A model generated the notes under the pieces. The model had not been told where the DNA came from and ran no database searches. It was given only the letters and a program-made list of their open reading frames with translations. 64,000 nucleotides of DNA from Verrucomicrobiales bacterium (GTDB lineage: Bacteria; Verrucomicrobiota; Verrucomicrobiia; Verrucomicrobiales; V1-33): positions 1-64,000 of the forward strand of contig JAQGPJ010000048.1 of the NCBI GenBank assembly GCA_028293125.1. Reading direction: 5' to 3'. Shown piece after piece: positions 18,753 to 27,771 of this stretch. Both the position numbers and the translations under genes were made by a program. How positions within the stretch are numbered: position 1 is the first letter of the stretch; each line of letters begins with the position of its first letter.

Positions 18753-19649
18753 ATGGCCGAAATCACCGCATCCACCGTCAACGAACTCCGCCGCAAAACC
18801 AATGCGGGCATGATGGACTGTAAGAAAGCCCTCACCGAAGCCGGCGGGGACATGGACGCCGCCATCGACATTCTCCGCAAGAAAGGCATCGCCTCCAGCG
18901 GCAAGCGCGCCGACCGCGAAGCCAAGGAGGGCACCATCCAGGCCCTTCTCAATTCCGGCGGCACCGCCGCCGTGCTGGTGGAGGTCAACTGTGAAACCGA
19001 CTTCGTGGGCAAGAACGAGGGCTTCCGCGCTTTTGTGGACACTGTCGCCAGCCAGCTGCTCCAGAATGCCGCCGCCGGCAACGATCTGGCCACGGCCCTG
19101 GCCCAGACGGTCCCCGGTGCCTCCCTCACCCTTGATGAAGTGATCAAGGCCAAGGGCGGTGAAGTCGGTGAAAATATCGTGCTCCGCCGCTTCACCCGCT
19201 TCGATGCCCCCGCCAACGGTGCCATCGCCAGCTACATCCACCTCGGCGGCAAAGTCGGGGTGCTCGTGGAGGCCACCGCCGGCAAAGCGGAAACCCTCGC
19301 CGCCGAAGGCTTCAAAAACCTCCTGAAAGACATCAACCTGCACATCGCCGCCAGCAGCCCCGTCTGCGTCGGCCGCGACGCCGTGGATCAGGAACTGGTC
19401 GCCAAGGAGCGCGCCATTTACGCGGACTCCGACCGCCTGAAAGGCAAGCCCGCCAACGTCATCGACGGCATCCTGAACGGCATGATCAACAAGTTCTACA
19501 GCCAGGTCTGCCTTCTGGAGCAGGGTTTTGTGAAGGATCCCGACAAGACCATCACCCAGCTGGTGGAGGAAACCGGCAAGGCTCTCGGCGACACCGTCAC
19601 CGTCACCCGCTTTGTCCGCTTCGCCCTTGGCGAGGAGCTGAAAGCCTGA
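18753..19649 (+). CDS. tsf: Translation elongation factor Ts
   Basis: 298 residues. The N-terminal UBA-like domain has the EF-Ts signature (VNELRRKTNAGMMDCKKAL). The core follows with CETDFVGKNEGF and, near the C-terminus, the second half of the duplicated dimerisation domain. EF-Ts exchanges GDP for GTP on EF-Tu in the cytoplasm. It is downstream of rpsB by 116 bases and followed by a terminator, so the unit is rpsB-tsf. The pyrH gene that often follows is absent here. Confidence 0.98.
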   Translation: MAEITASTVNELRRKTNAGMMDCKKALTEAGGDMDAAIDILRKKGIASSGKRADREAKEGTIQALLNSGGTAAVLVEVNCETDFVGKNEGFRAFVDTVASQLLQNAAAGNDLATALAQTVPGASLTLDEVIKAKGGEVGENIVLRRFTRFDAPANGAIASYIHLGGKVGVLVEATAGKAETLAAEGFKNLLKDINLHIAASSPVCVGRDAVDQELVAKERAIYADSDRLKGKPANVIDGILNGMINKFYSQVCLLEQGFVKDPDKTITQLVEETGKALGDTVTVTRFVRFALGEELKA

Positions 19650-19759
19650 TCACCCGCCTGATAGCTGCGCACTGAATCTGAAAGCCGGAATACAGAAAAG
19701 AGAGCTCACTGCAGCTTCCGAATCCGCATTCCACTCCAGGTTCTCCAAGCCTCAACCCC

Positions 19760-19801
19760 TTCCCCGCCCCCGGCAACCAGCTGGAGGCGGGGAATTTTTT
19801 T
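19760..19801 (+). terminator. Intrinsic terminator of rpsB-tsf
   Basis: A 9-bp stem (TTCCCCGCC, 19760-19768, with GGCGGGGAA, 19786-19794) is followed by seven T. It lies 111 bases after the tsf stop. Confidence 0.85.
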
Positions 19802-19884
19802 GAAATCATCAAAACAGGACGAGGAAAATCTCCACCGGATGAGGTTGCATCCGGCGGGCGTCAGGGGGCAGTATCCGGGGCCGC

Positions 19885-20721
19885 ATGAAAAATTACCGCC
19901 CCATCCTGCTCCAGAATCTGGCCATCACGGTGCCTGGGGTGCGGGTGCGGCAGCTGCGGCTGAATCAGCACACGCCGGAGGCGGTGTGGACCGTCCACAG
20001 CCACGATCACGGGCAGCTGCTCATTTACCTGACCGGGCGCGGGCGCCAGACAGCGGAGGGCAACACCTGTGAGTGCCGGCCCGGCACCATTATCCACCAC
20101 CCGCCGGGTGTCAGCCACTCCTTTGAGCGTGAGCTGACCCGTCCGCCGCTGGTGCTGGTGATCGACCTCGATCTGGAAATGGTGCGCGCCACGCCCCACC
20201 CCTGCGCACAGATGCCGGATGCCGATCTGAACAAGGTCCGCACCGCCGTAATGCGGCTGTTCCAGATCCGGCAGGTGGAGCACCGGGAGTCTCTGCTGGC
20301 CGTCGGCTCCATCGTGCTGGAAATCCTCGACCGGGTGCTGCTGGCCATCGGCTGGATCAAACCCTTCAACCGCTATGGCGACGCCAAGCTCATGAACACC
20401 ACGCGGTTTGTGGAGCGTGTGCTGGAGCGTCTGGACGGTCCGGAGGTCACCCTGGAGGCCATCGCCGCGCGCTCCGGCTACCAGGTGGACCATCTGAACC
20501 GCCGGCTGAAAACGGAGTGCGGCCTGACCCTAGGGCAGCTGCGCGCCCGGCACCGTCTGCAGCGGGCCCAGCGGCTTATTCAGCAGGGACTCCCCATCCA
20601 GACCGTGGGCGAACGCATCGGCATTCTGGACAATAACTACTTTTCCCGCTGGTTCCGCCAGCAGACCGGCATGTCCCCCAGCGCATGGAAAAAATCGCCT
20701 CAGCGGACGGTGAGTTTCTGA
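19885..20721 (+). CDS. AraC-family transcriptional regulator
   Basis: 278 residues. The N-terminal half is a cupin-like sensor (HSHDHGQLLIYLTGRGR; CRPGTIIHHPPGVSHSFE) with His residues placed as in metal- or ligand-binding cupins. The C-terminal 90 residues form two helix-turn-helix motifs (LEAIAARSGYQVDHLNRRLK and VGERIGILDNNYFSRWFRQQ). Such regulators commonly respond to sugars. No catabolic gene is adjacent, so the target is unknown. Confidence 0.92.
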   Translation: MKNYRPILLQNLAITVPGVRVRQLRLNQHTPEAVWTVHSHDHGQLLIYLTGRGRQTAEGNTCECRPGTIIHHPPGVSHSFERELTRPPLVLVIDLDLEMVRATPHPCAQMPDADLNKVRTAVMRLFQIRQVEHRESLLAVGSIVLEILDRVLLAIGWIKPFNRYGDAKLMNTTRFVERVLERLDGPEVTLEAIAARSGYQVDHLNRRLKTECGLTLGQLRARHRLQRAQRLIQQGLPIQTVGERIGILDNNYFSRWFRQQTGMSPSAWKKSPQRTVSF

Positions 20722-20831
20722 CGGGAGCAAGGAAATCCCCTGACCGCCAATTTTCCTGGCAGCGGATGAAAACACCGGTAAAATTCCGCTTTTGCCTTTA
20801 AGCTGTCCTCCACGCTTTTCCGGCTTCCCTT

Positions 20832-22424
20832 ATGGATCCCAATCCTCCCTCCCGCGGTAAAACCTACAGTGAAGTCATGAACGAATGGGCTGCCCAGCAG
20901 GCGTTCGTCAAAGGCAGCCGCAGCCGTATCCTTCACCCTCCCTACGATGCCCATCCGGTGGCGAAAATCGTGGGGTATCTGGTGCGTCTGGTGATCCTGC
21001 TGCTGGTGCCCGCCGGTGTTTATATTTTCCTGGTGCTGAAATGGGCAGGCAGTCATGAGTTCAATGATATGCTCACCAAAGGGCTGGCCGCCGCTCTGAA
21101 TGCCAGTGAACTGAAAACCACCGCCGCCGCCTGGCAGCTGCGCGGCCAGCTGGTCATGCCCACTCTGGACGCCACGGGGGTTCCGGGCGCAGCTTATGAA
21201 AAGCTGCATGCCGACGCTATCACCGCCCGCGTGCCCGCCTCCATGTTTGTCCGGCGGCAATGGGTGCTGCCGCGGGTCGGCATTGGAAATCTGGATCTCG
21301 CCCTCCGCTCGGGAGCGCTGGGCACAGTGCCGGTGTATGAAACAAATGATGAGGATCCCGCCATGGATTCTTTTATTCCCAAAACGGGAATCCCTGCCCC
21401 CGCCCCCCGTCCTCAAAAAACCGGAGCGTCGACCCCCAAACCGGTGCCGGCACCGGCCACAGGCCGGGTGCTCATGGCGGGTTACGGCATCAATCCCGAT
21501 TTTGCCTCCCTGCGTATTGACTCCCTCCAGATCGGCACACTGGCGCTGAAGTGGGGATCAGCACCGGCCGCCAAGGGAAGCGTGACCGGAGCGCAGGCGG
21601 AATTCACCCGCATCCCGGGAGGCGGCTGGACTTTGGAAGCCACCGGCGGCGACTTCCAGCAGGGCTGGCTGGAAAACTGGCAAATTCAGAAAACCAGCGT
21701 GGCCTTATCGGCCACCAAGGCGGTGATCAGCGAAACCCGGCTCAAACGCACCGGTGCGGGCACGGGAACTTTCAGCGGCGAGGTCATTCTCGGCGACATC
21801 CCCGAAATCCAAGGCCGCATGCACCTGGAGGCGGTGCCGCTTCATGATCTGATGGATTCCGTGTTCTCCGGGCTCAGCAATGCGGAGATCACCGGCGATC
21901 TCACGCTGTCCGGCAGCACCAACCGCAGCACCGGCATTGAGACCGCCGGAACCTTCGAGATCATCAGTGGCCGCTTCAACCCGCTGCACCTCTTAAATGC
22001 CCTCCAGCGCATCACAGGCGAGAGCCAGTTCGTCAGCCTGCCCATGAAGGGAGGGCGCTTCACCCTCAAAACCGGAGGTTTGGAGGCCAGTTCCGGCACA
22101 TTCACCGAAATTCCCTCCTTCGAAATCACCACCTCCATCGCCAGGCTGACCGGCCACCTGCGCTATGAGCGCAGCCGCCCGGCAGGCATCCAACTGGACA
22201 GCAGAGCCAACGCGGAGAAAGTCACCCTCACCGGCCTGATCCGGGTTGGCATTCCACCGGACCTGGCCGCCAGGTTCAGTCCCGCAGTCGCTAAAAAATA
22301 TCTCACTGCCGGTGACGACGGCTGGTCCTCCATCGACATCGCCCTGGAGGGCAAACCCGAAAGCGACCCCACCTTCTTCCAAGCATCCGAGATGGTCCTC
22401 ATGACGGACCAAGCCGGTCGTTGA
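20832..22424 (+). CDS. Membrane-anchored AsmA-like protein, unknown function
   Basis: 530 residues. A cytoplasmic N-terminus of about 45 residues precedes one transmembrane helix (about 48-72). The rest is a beta-rich periplasmic region with AsmA/YhdP-like phrasing in its last third (ELDLSGSTNRSTG-like, SGRFNPLHLLNAL, LKTGGLEASSGTFTEIPSF). AsmA-like proteins help phospholipid transport or outer-membrane assembly. A proline-rich insert (about 194-215) splits the periplasmic part. The assignment rests on overall pattern, and no catalytic motif is seen. Confidence 0.7.
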   Translation: MDPNPPSRGKTYSEVMNEWAAQQAFVKGSRSRILHPPYDAHPVAKIVGYLVRLVILLLVPAGVYIFLVLKWAGSHEFNDMLTKGLAAALNASELKTTAAAWQLRGQLVMPTLDATGVPGAAYEKLHADAITARVPASMFVRRQWVLPRVGIGNLDLALRSGALGTVPVYETNDEDPAMDSFIPKTGIPAPAPRPQKTGASTPKPVPAPATGRVLMAGYGINPDFASLRIDSLQIGTLALKWGSAPAAKGSVTGAQAEFTRIPGGGWTLEATGGDFQQGWLENWQIQKTSVALSATKAVISETRLKRTGAGTGTFSGEVILGDIPEIQGRMHLEAVPLHDLMDSVFSGLSNAEITGDLTLSGSTNRSTGIETAGTFEIISGRFNPLHLLNALQRITGESQFVSLPMKGGRFTLKTGGLEASSGTFTEIPSFEITTSIARLTGHLRYERSRPAGIQLDSRANAEKVTLTGLIRVGIPPDLAARFSPAVAKKYLTAGDDGWSSIDIALEGKPESDPTFFQASEMVLMTDQAGR

Positions 22425-22542
22425 CCCTCAAATATCAAAAGCAGGACCTCCCGTTCAAAGCCGCATCCATGAGGAGGCCAAATTCCATCCGCCTTCCCTT
22501 TGCCTGCCTGAACCCCGGGCTCTGGACCCTGAAACCTTCTCC

Positions 22543-23601
22543 TTACAAAAAACTCAACCCAATTAAAGCCCCCACCCCCGCCACCAGCACCATCCCGTCC
22601 GCCAAAGCCAGCATCACGGCTGCGGACAGGCGGCTCCGCAGGACATTCAACGCCGTCAGACCGGCGGCGCAGGCGGCGGTGGCCAGCAGCACCGGCCTCG
22701 TCCAGTCGTCCGCGACCACGGCCTCACTGAGCGCGCCGCAGCCCACCACAACGCCTATCCAAGGATAAAACCGGCGCAGCCGCTGGTTTTCCAAGTCCGT
22801 CCGCTCCCGGTACTCCCACAGCCGGATGCCCAGTGAATTCATGGCGCAGGCACCGGCAAACAGCATGACGGGAGCCGACCACAGGGACTCCGCCCCCCGC
22901 TCAAAATGCATCAGCGGCGCCAAAGCCGCTCCCCGGGCAAACAGAAAACCCCCCATCACCTTCCGGAAAAGGGTCCACGGCGGACGGGTGCCGGCACCGC
23001 CGCCTTTTAAAAAACCGGAAAAAGGCACCAGCACCAGCAAGGCCGCCGCCGCCGCCCGCCACCATTGGACGGATACCTCGCCGCCGGCCTGCCCACGGGC
23101 CACCATTGCGGTGTTGATCAGCAGCGGAGCCAGCAGCACCCCGGCCAGGATGGGAGTCAACCCCAGCAGCACGGTCATACTGGTCACGCCCCAACGGGAG
23201 AAGGCCAGGATGCCGAAATAAACTCCCACCAGCACCGCCAGATGCACCCCTTCGAAAAGGACAGACTGCCGCATGGCGTACAGGGACCACCACGACACCA
23301 GCGACACCAGCAGCAGCGACAGCGGGGCCAGCCACCGCGCGTGCCGGGCCGCAAAGCGGTGCCGCTCATGGGAAGCATGCTCATCCGCAGGCAGCCGGCT
23401 GTCCAGCAGCCGGTCCGCGCCATAAACCGCCCACACCGCCACCCCCAGCGCCACCATCTCCACCCGCTCCACACGGGTGCCCGCCATCTCCGCGAACACC
23501 CGCTGCCAGACCAGCGCCACCGTCACCGCATCCAGCGCCAGCAGATTGATCCAGCGCCACCATGGGAGCCGGACGGGAGTGGGAAGTGAAGCTGCGGTCA
23601 T
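22543..23601 (-). CDS. Polytopic membrane protein, distantly UbiA-like
   Basis: 352 residues with about eight hydrophobic segments. After the second helix comes VYGADRLLDSR, where D-R-L-L-D resembles the first aspartate-rich motif of UbiA prenyltransferases. A later NSLGIRLWEYRERTD occupies the place of the second. The basic H-E-R-H-R-F stretch follows the first motif, as a cytosolic loop would. If correct, it would transfer a prenyl group within the membrane. The motifs are degenerate, so a non-catalytic relative is possible. It converges with the AsmA-like gene. Confidence 0.55.
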   Translation of the reverse strand: MTAASLPTPVRLPWWRWINLLALDAVTVALVWQRVFAEMAGTRVERVEMVALGVAVWAVYGADRLLDSRLPADEHASHERHRFAARHARWLAPLSLLLVSLVSWWSLYAMRQSVLFEGVHLAVLVGVYFGILAFSRWGVTSMTVLLGLTPILAGVLLAPLLINTAMVARGQAGGEVSVQWWRAAAAALLVLVPFSGFLKGGGAGTRPPWTLFRKVMGGFLFARGAALAPLMHFERGAESLWSAPVMLFAGACAMNSLGIRLWEYRERTDLENQRLRRFYPWIGVVVGCGALSEAVVADDWTRPVLLATAACAAGLTALNVLRSRLSAAVMLALADGMVLVAGVGALIGLSFL

Positions 23602-23982
23602 AGAAACAAAACAAAGCAGGAAGGCAAAAAAGGGCGGTTCGGGACTTCAACCAGTCCTGACACCATTGCAACCCTCCACCCGTTCCCCCAATCATCCGCG
23701 GCCCGTTTCCCTTGCCCCACCCCATCCTCACATCAAACCCCGTCCCCTCCAAAGCCAATCCCGTCGTGCCGCGCCCCGCCACGCCCTGCCGCGCCGCTCC
23801 GCATCCATCTCCCCCGCCGCTTTCCTCCCACCGGCTTCTTGGCTTTCCGGCTCCCCCATCGACCGCCCGACCCCGGTATTTTCCTTCCCTGAGTTGATTT
23901 TCCCATGTTGACATCCCGGGATCCGGGTGCTCCACTGTCACCGCAACGGCTTCAGGCCTTGTTTGGTACAAGTTGTGCGACC
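23602..23982. other. 381-base region before tRNA-Ser, no gene seen
   Basis: A C-rich, purine-poor stretch (about 23690-23870) on the plus strand with no coding character. Its 3' end holds a TTGACA that may serve the tRNA. Confidence 0.5.
23908..23936 (+). promoter_or_regulatory. Possible tRNA-Ser promoter
   Basis: A perfect TTGACA (23908-23913) and, 17 bases on, the weak -10 TCCACT (23931-23936). It sits 47 bases before the tRNA 5' end. Confidence 0.3.
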
Positions 23983-24074
23983 GGAGAGATGGCTGAGTGG
24001 TCGAAAGCAACGCTTTGCTAAAGCGTCGTAGCCCTTAAAGGCTACCGAGGGTTCGAATCCCTCTCTCTCCGCCA
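23983..24074 (+). tRNA. tRNA-Ser (anticodon GCU)
   Basis: A 7-bp acceptor stem (GGAGAGA with TCTCTCC), a D arm with GGCTGAGTGG, and an anticodon arm ACGCT-TTGCTAA-AGCGT giving anticodon GCU. A long class II variable arm (GTAGCC/GGCTAC) and T arm GAGGGTTCGAATCCCTC follow. The 3' CCA is encoded. It reads AGC and AGU codons. An ISL3 remnant begins 50 bases downstream. Confidence 0.97.
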
Positions 24075-24125
24075 TTGCGCCAAGCAAAAATTGAGCGCTG
24101 CAAGGAATGAATAGGGAGTAAAATC

Positions 24126-24835
24126 AGGTCAGGCCTGCCCATGAAAATAAGATGCGGCTGCGGAAGGACTGGAAGTTGGGAAGCCCCCCGCGGCGTGTTT
24201 GATGCTTTGGATGATGAAGTTGACTCCCTCCGAAGCGGCGTTTGAGCCGGAGTGCAGCGCGACAGTCGAAGGCAAATGGGATGCCACAGGAAATTGCGGA
24301 TGCCCTCCACGTGCCTGTCCACCATGTCCGCCGCTTTGGCCAGCGGCGTGAGTGGTGTCCCACGCCGCCTCCACTTGGTTCCACAGGAATTTCACCGCCC
24401 CAGTCATGGAGCTGCCACCCGAAAGCCGGCCAAAGTTCTTCCTCAGAGCCCTTACGGCATTGGTTTTCAGATCCTGCGCGCGCAGTTTTTGAAACTCCGC
24501 CCCGGTCTGGAATCTGAGATCCTCATGATTTTTGAGTCCCTGGTATTTGCTGTTATGATGGTGTCCAAAGCAAAGGCGGCCACCTTCCGCTTTGCGCACT
24601 TTGTCCACCGCCTCGTTGAGGTGCGTTTTGATGTGGCCGACCGAAGAGAGCCAGCCAAGCGCAGGTTTAGCCCGGAGGGTGGAGCGGAACTGCTGCAATT
24701 ACCGAACCCAAGGGAGGCCTCCGGCAGCAACTCCTCCACCGCCCGGATGAAAGCCGCCCGCATGTCCATGGCCACGGCCTCAATGCCGGAAAGGCTCAGT
24801 TCCGGCAGCTTGGGCTTTGGTGGTCGGTTCAAGTC
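24126..24835 (-). pseudogene. Remnant of an ISL3-family transposase (C-terminal half, frameshifted)
   Basis: ISL3-like transposase phrases occur in order on the minus strand but in different frames: LSGIEAVAMDM (about 24800-24715), HIKTHLNEAVDKVRKAE (about 24640-24585) with LKNHEDLRFQ and KTNAVRALRKNFG, then MVDRHVEGIRNFLWHPI (24325-24275), then EGVNFIIQSIKHAAGGF (about 24235-24180). At least three frame changes are needed, and the N-terminal zinc-finger and HTH half is missing. The second catalytic Asp block is also unrecognisable. The element is dead. No terminal inverted repeats were identified. Confidence 0.8.
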
Positions 24836-25142
24836 AGGGCTTTCCCGGCCCGGAAAGTGCGATATTCCGAACTGGTTTGATTTTGATGCACCCTTCGATT
24901 TCCAAAGTCTGATTGGCTTGGGCAGCCAGAGCCAGATATTCCTTGAGTGAGGTGTGCAATTTAGCTAAATAATGCAGATGACTTTCCGAGTGAGCCGCGT
25001 CCCCACCAAAGCGCTCTTCATTGCTGAGTTTCTCGATGTGATGATAATCTATTTTGCATTTGACGAGGGAAAGAAGAACCCGCGAGGCTTGAGATGGGGT
25101 GAAAATACCGTCGATTAGTTGGAATTGTTGTTCGGTTGTCAT
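24834..25142 (-). CDS. Small conserved hypothetical protein
   Basis: 102 residues starting MTTEQQFQLIDGIFTPSQA. It resembles a family of about 90-110-residue helical proteins seen in Bacteroidetes and other phyla, known to me only as uncharacterised (FQLIDG.F.P.EA, later NEERFGGDAAHSES). The C-terminal dozen residues (RNIALSGPGKP) run into the ISL3 remnant and may be a replaced tail. A+T content is higher than in neighbours, as in transferred DNA. No function can be assigned. Confidence 0.6.
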   Translation of the reverse strand: MTTEQQFQLIDGIFTPSQASRVLLSLVKCKIDYHHIEKLSNEERFGGDAAHSESHLHYLAKLHTSLKEYLALAAQANQTLEIEGCIKIKPVRNIALSGPGKP

Positions 25143-25265
25143 GTTATAATATTTCAGTTTGCGGAATGGCCCGTGTTGGGCGTCGGTGCAATCTTTTGTC
25201 TCTTATAAAGACGGTGCCACATGGAACGGCGGAGGGGTGAGAAGGAGCGGCTGGATTGAGTGCGG

Positions 25266-27746
25266 TTATGAGCACCCGACCGATTCCCATTGCGAACCGG
25301 GGAGGCAGCGGTGGAAGCTTTTTCCTTCATCCTCGATGGCGAAGAGCAGCAGCCAGCCGTGGTCCACGAGATGCCTCACATTTTCGTGCTTTGCCAGAAC
25401 CGCGGCGATGCGTTCGCGCGGGGCCTCAATAAAGACGTGCAGCCGGAGCGGTTCATGAATCCAGCGGGTGCCGTCGTGAACGGATTGCAGGGGCAGGCCG
25501 GTCTGGAGGTCGCCACTGTTTCCCTGACAAACGCTGATCGTGCCGACCACGTTGTGGGTGACTTTGTTCCCGCTGCCGAAGACCGGGTTGTTCACGGTGG
25601 AAGCGTAGTATTGCAGGTTGATCCAGTTCGCCACCACCATGGGCGCGGTCATGATGAGCTCGAGCGTGCTGTCACCGGGGTCGGCGCGGTGGTCGTAATT
25701 ATGCAGGAAGACGCGGCCTTCCAAGGAGACGGCGGCAGTCCGGGCACGGGGTGCGGCGATGAAGGCGGCATTGCCGGCGAGACCCCACTCCGGCCGGACC
25801 TCCGCCCAGTCAAGGCTCCGCGCGAGAACCCGCCGGTCCAGATCCGGTGCGGCAGGGTTGAGACCAAGCAAAGGGGCGCGCTCGCGGCGGGCGGCTTTCC
25901 CGGCGGTGATGAGCCAGCTTTGGAGTTGGTCGCGATCCTGCAGATGGCTGGCGGGCACATCGTCAAGGTCGAAAAGGGTAACTTCATCCGTCGTGGTGTT
26001 ATGCAGCCCGGCGAGAAAGTGCGTGTCATCGGGGATGAAAATGCCGTGGTCCCGCAGGGTCCGGCAGACAGCGGGGTCGTTGAGAATGGCGGCGGCCATG
26101 CGGGCATTGGCGTCACCAGCGTGTCCGCCACAGGCACCGCAGTCGAGGCCCGAGGCGTAAGGGTTGTTCGTGGTCGCGCTGCCATGGCCGCAAAGGAGCA
26201 CGAGTCGCGCGAAGTTTTTTGTCAGGCCCATGTGGCGCAGGACACCGAGCGCAAGGGCGGCACGATCCTCCAGAGCAATGCCGGTCAGGTCGGACGCCGA
26301 TTTTTCCAACTGGGGTCCATAAGCGTGATGATGATTGACGCCTTTCGCCGCTGGAGCGAAAGCGGCCCGGAACAGTTTCGCTCCGAAGGCGATCCCGGCG
26401 GTCTCGACAAAGGAAAAACAAGAGATGGCGGAGGTCTTGAAGGAGTTCCACGAGTAAGTGAGCCGCTTGGCAATCCGCTGACGCTTCCACGCTGTCTCCA
26501 CGGCTTCGGGGCTGGTTTTAAGAAGCATCTCGCGCACCCGGAATTTCGGCGTGAGCAACACGGGGCATTGCGCGGCCCCCGCATGCTGACCGAAGGGAAT
26601 ATATTCCATAGGAAGGCCGAAGAAACCGGCGAATCCGGCAGTCTCAATTTCCACAGTGGCCGCTTCGAGCGCGCGCCGGAAGATTTCGGAACGCACGTCG
26701 ATGCAGAACACCGCCTGCACGGCGGGCCGTATGCTGACAGGCGCGGGTTCGGGGGCACGCAATTTTCCGAGTAGCTGCCGTTGCCAGGCGTGCTCATGCG
26801 CGAGCTGCCAGAGGAAAGCCGGAAGCACTTCCTGGGATTGGGAGGACAGGGCGGCGGGTGATGGCGGCCAGAACCTGCGTAAATCAGGACCATCGAATTG
26901 CGCGAGCAGCGCTCCCTCGTAGGCCAGCCGGATGGCGAGCAGTTGCAGCAGGCTGTCATCACTCCGTCCGCTCATACTGTTTTCCCTGACGCGATACTGC
27001 ACGTAGCCGGCCCAGCCTCGGATACTCATGAACTGACGGTGGAGGAAATCAGCGGTATCCTCACCCTCAATGCCAAGCCGGCGCATCACGACGTTGATGG
27101 ACTCCCCGGCATTTTCCGGCAGATTCCTGACATACTGCCGGAATCCCAGCAGACCCAGCACTTCAGCATTGATATTGATCAATGCTTTTTCGCGCCACGC
27201 GGTGAAGAGCGGCAATGCCCGCCAGGGCAGACGCCAAGCTGATTGGCCCTGGTCAAAATACTCGGAACAAAACTGGGTGATGGTCTCGGTGACGGCTGCC
27301 GCCCATGAGGTTCCCCCCGCACGGTCCACCGCTTCGGCCACGGTCAGGATCTCATTTCCGGAAGTCACTGACGGGCTCGCGGTCAGGGACTGTTTCAGCT
27401 TCTCCACATCCATCATCGCAAGTGCCTCCGCCCATGGGCCGTGCAGCGTTTTGCGTCCCTCATTGAGCGCGGCTTCAAGATCCGGCTCAGAGATTTCTCC
27501 CGCCGCGAATTTCGCTTGGTAGTAAGCCAGCGGCATCTGCATGCCTCCTGGAGCCACCCGGCGGACGAGGTCGCAGGCGTCAATAAATGAACGGTCGCTG
27601 AATCCCAGGAAGGGATTCACGGCGACAAAGTTCTCCAACGGCCAGAGTGGGGCGATTCGCTGACAGGCGGCGTGGGCGGCAGCGAGGGCCGGGCCTGGGT
27701 TAATCGGGTGCACCGTGGCAGGAAGCGGGGATTCGGTAAGGTTCAT
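25266..27746 (-). CDS. dabA: DabA inorganic-carbon uptake subunit (DUF2309/UPF0753)
   Basis: 826 residues, the full length for the family. The putative zinc site of the beta-carbonic-anhydrase-like centre is complete: C348 and D350 (VFCIDVRSE), H521 (CGHGS) and C536 (GLDCGACGGHAGDANAR). These match the C351/D353/H524/C539 set known in Halothiobacillus DabA with a constant offset of three. DabA works with DabB at the membrane to convert CO2 to bicarbonate vectorially, driven by a cation gradient. The gene starts 25 bases after dabB, so the operon is dabB-dabA. Such operons occur in autotrophs and in heterotrophs that need bicarbonate for carboxylations. No RuBisCO or carboxysome genes are seen here. 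Confidence 0.94.
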   Translation of the reverse strand: MNLTESPLPATVHPINPGPALAAAHAACQRIAPLWPLENFVAVNPFLGFSDRSFIDACDLVRRVAPGGMQMPLAYYQAKFAAGEISEPDLEAALNEGRKTLHGPWAEALAMMDVEKLKQSLTASPSVTSGNEILTVAEAVDRAGGTSWAAAVTETITQFCSEYFDQGQSAWRLPWRALPLFTAWREKALININAEVLGLLGFRQYVRNLPENAGESINVVMRRLGIEGEDTADFLHRQFMSIRGWAGYVQYRVRENSMSGRSDDSLLQLLAIRLAYEGALLAQFDGPDLRRFWPPSPAALSSQSQEVLPAFLWQLAHEHAWQRQLLGKLRAPEPAPVSIRPAVQAVFCIDVRSEIFRRALEAATVEIETAGFAGFFGLPMEYIPFGQHAGAAQCPVLLTPKFRVREMLLKTSPEAVETAWKRQRIAKRLTYSWNSFKTSAISCFSFVETAGIAFGAKLFRAAFAPAAKGVNHHHAYGPQLEKSASDLTGIALEDRAALALGVLRHMGLTKNFARLVLLCGHGSATTNNPYASGLDCGACGGHAGDANARMAAAILNDPAVCRTLRDHGIFIPDDTHFLAGLHNTTTDEVTLFDLDDVPASHLQDRDQLQSWLITAGKAARRERAPLLGLNPAAPDLDRRVLARSLDWAEVRPEWGLAGNAAFIAAPRARTAAVSLEGRVFLHNYDHRADPGDSTLELIMTAPMVVANWINLQYYASTVNNPVFGSGNKVTHNVVGTISVCQGNSGDLQTGLPLQSVHDGTRWIHEPLRLHVFIEAPRERIAAVLAKHENVRHLVDHGWLLLFAIEDEGKSFHRCLPGSQWESVGCS

Positions 27747-27771
27747 GAGTGAGTGAGTGAAACTAAGCTAT

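Noticed and set aside
23983-24074. Prophage attachment site at the tRNA-Ser 3' end
   Set aside because: No second copy of the tRNA 3' end and no integrase were found in the window.
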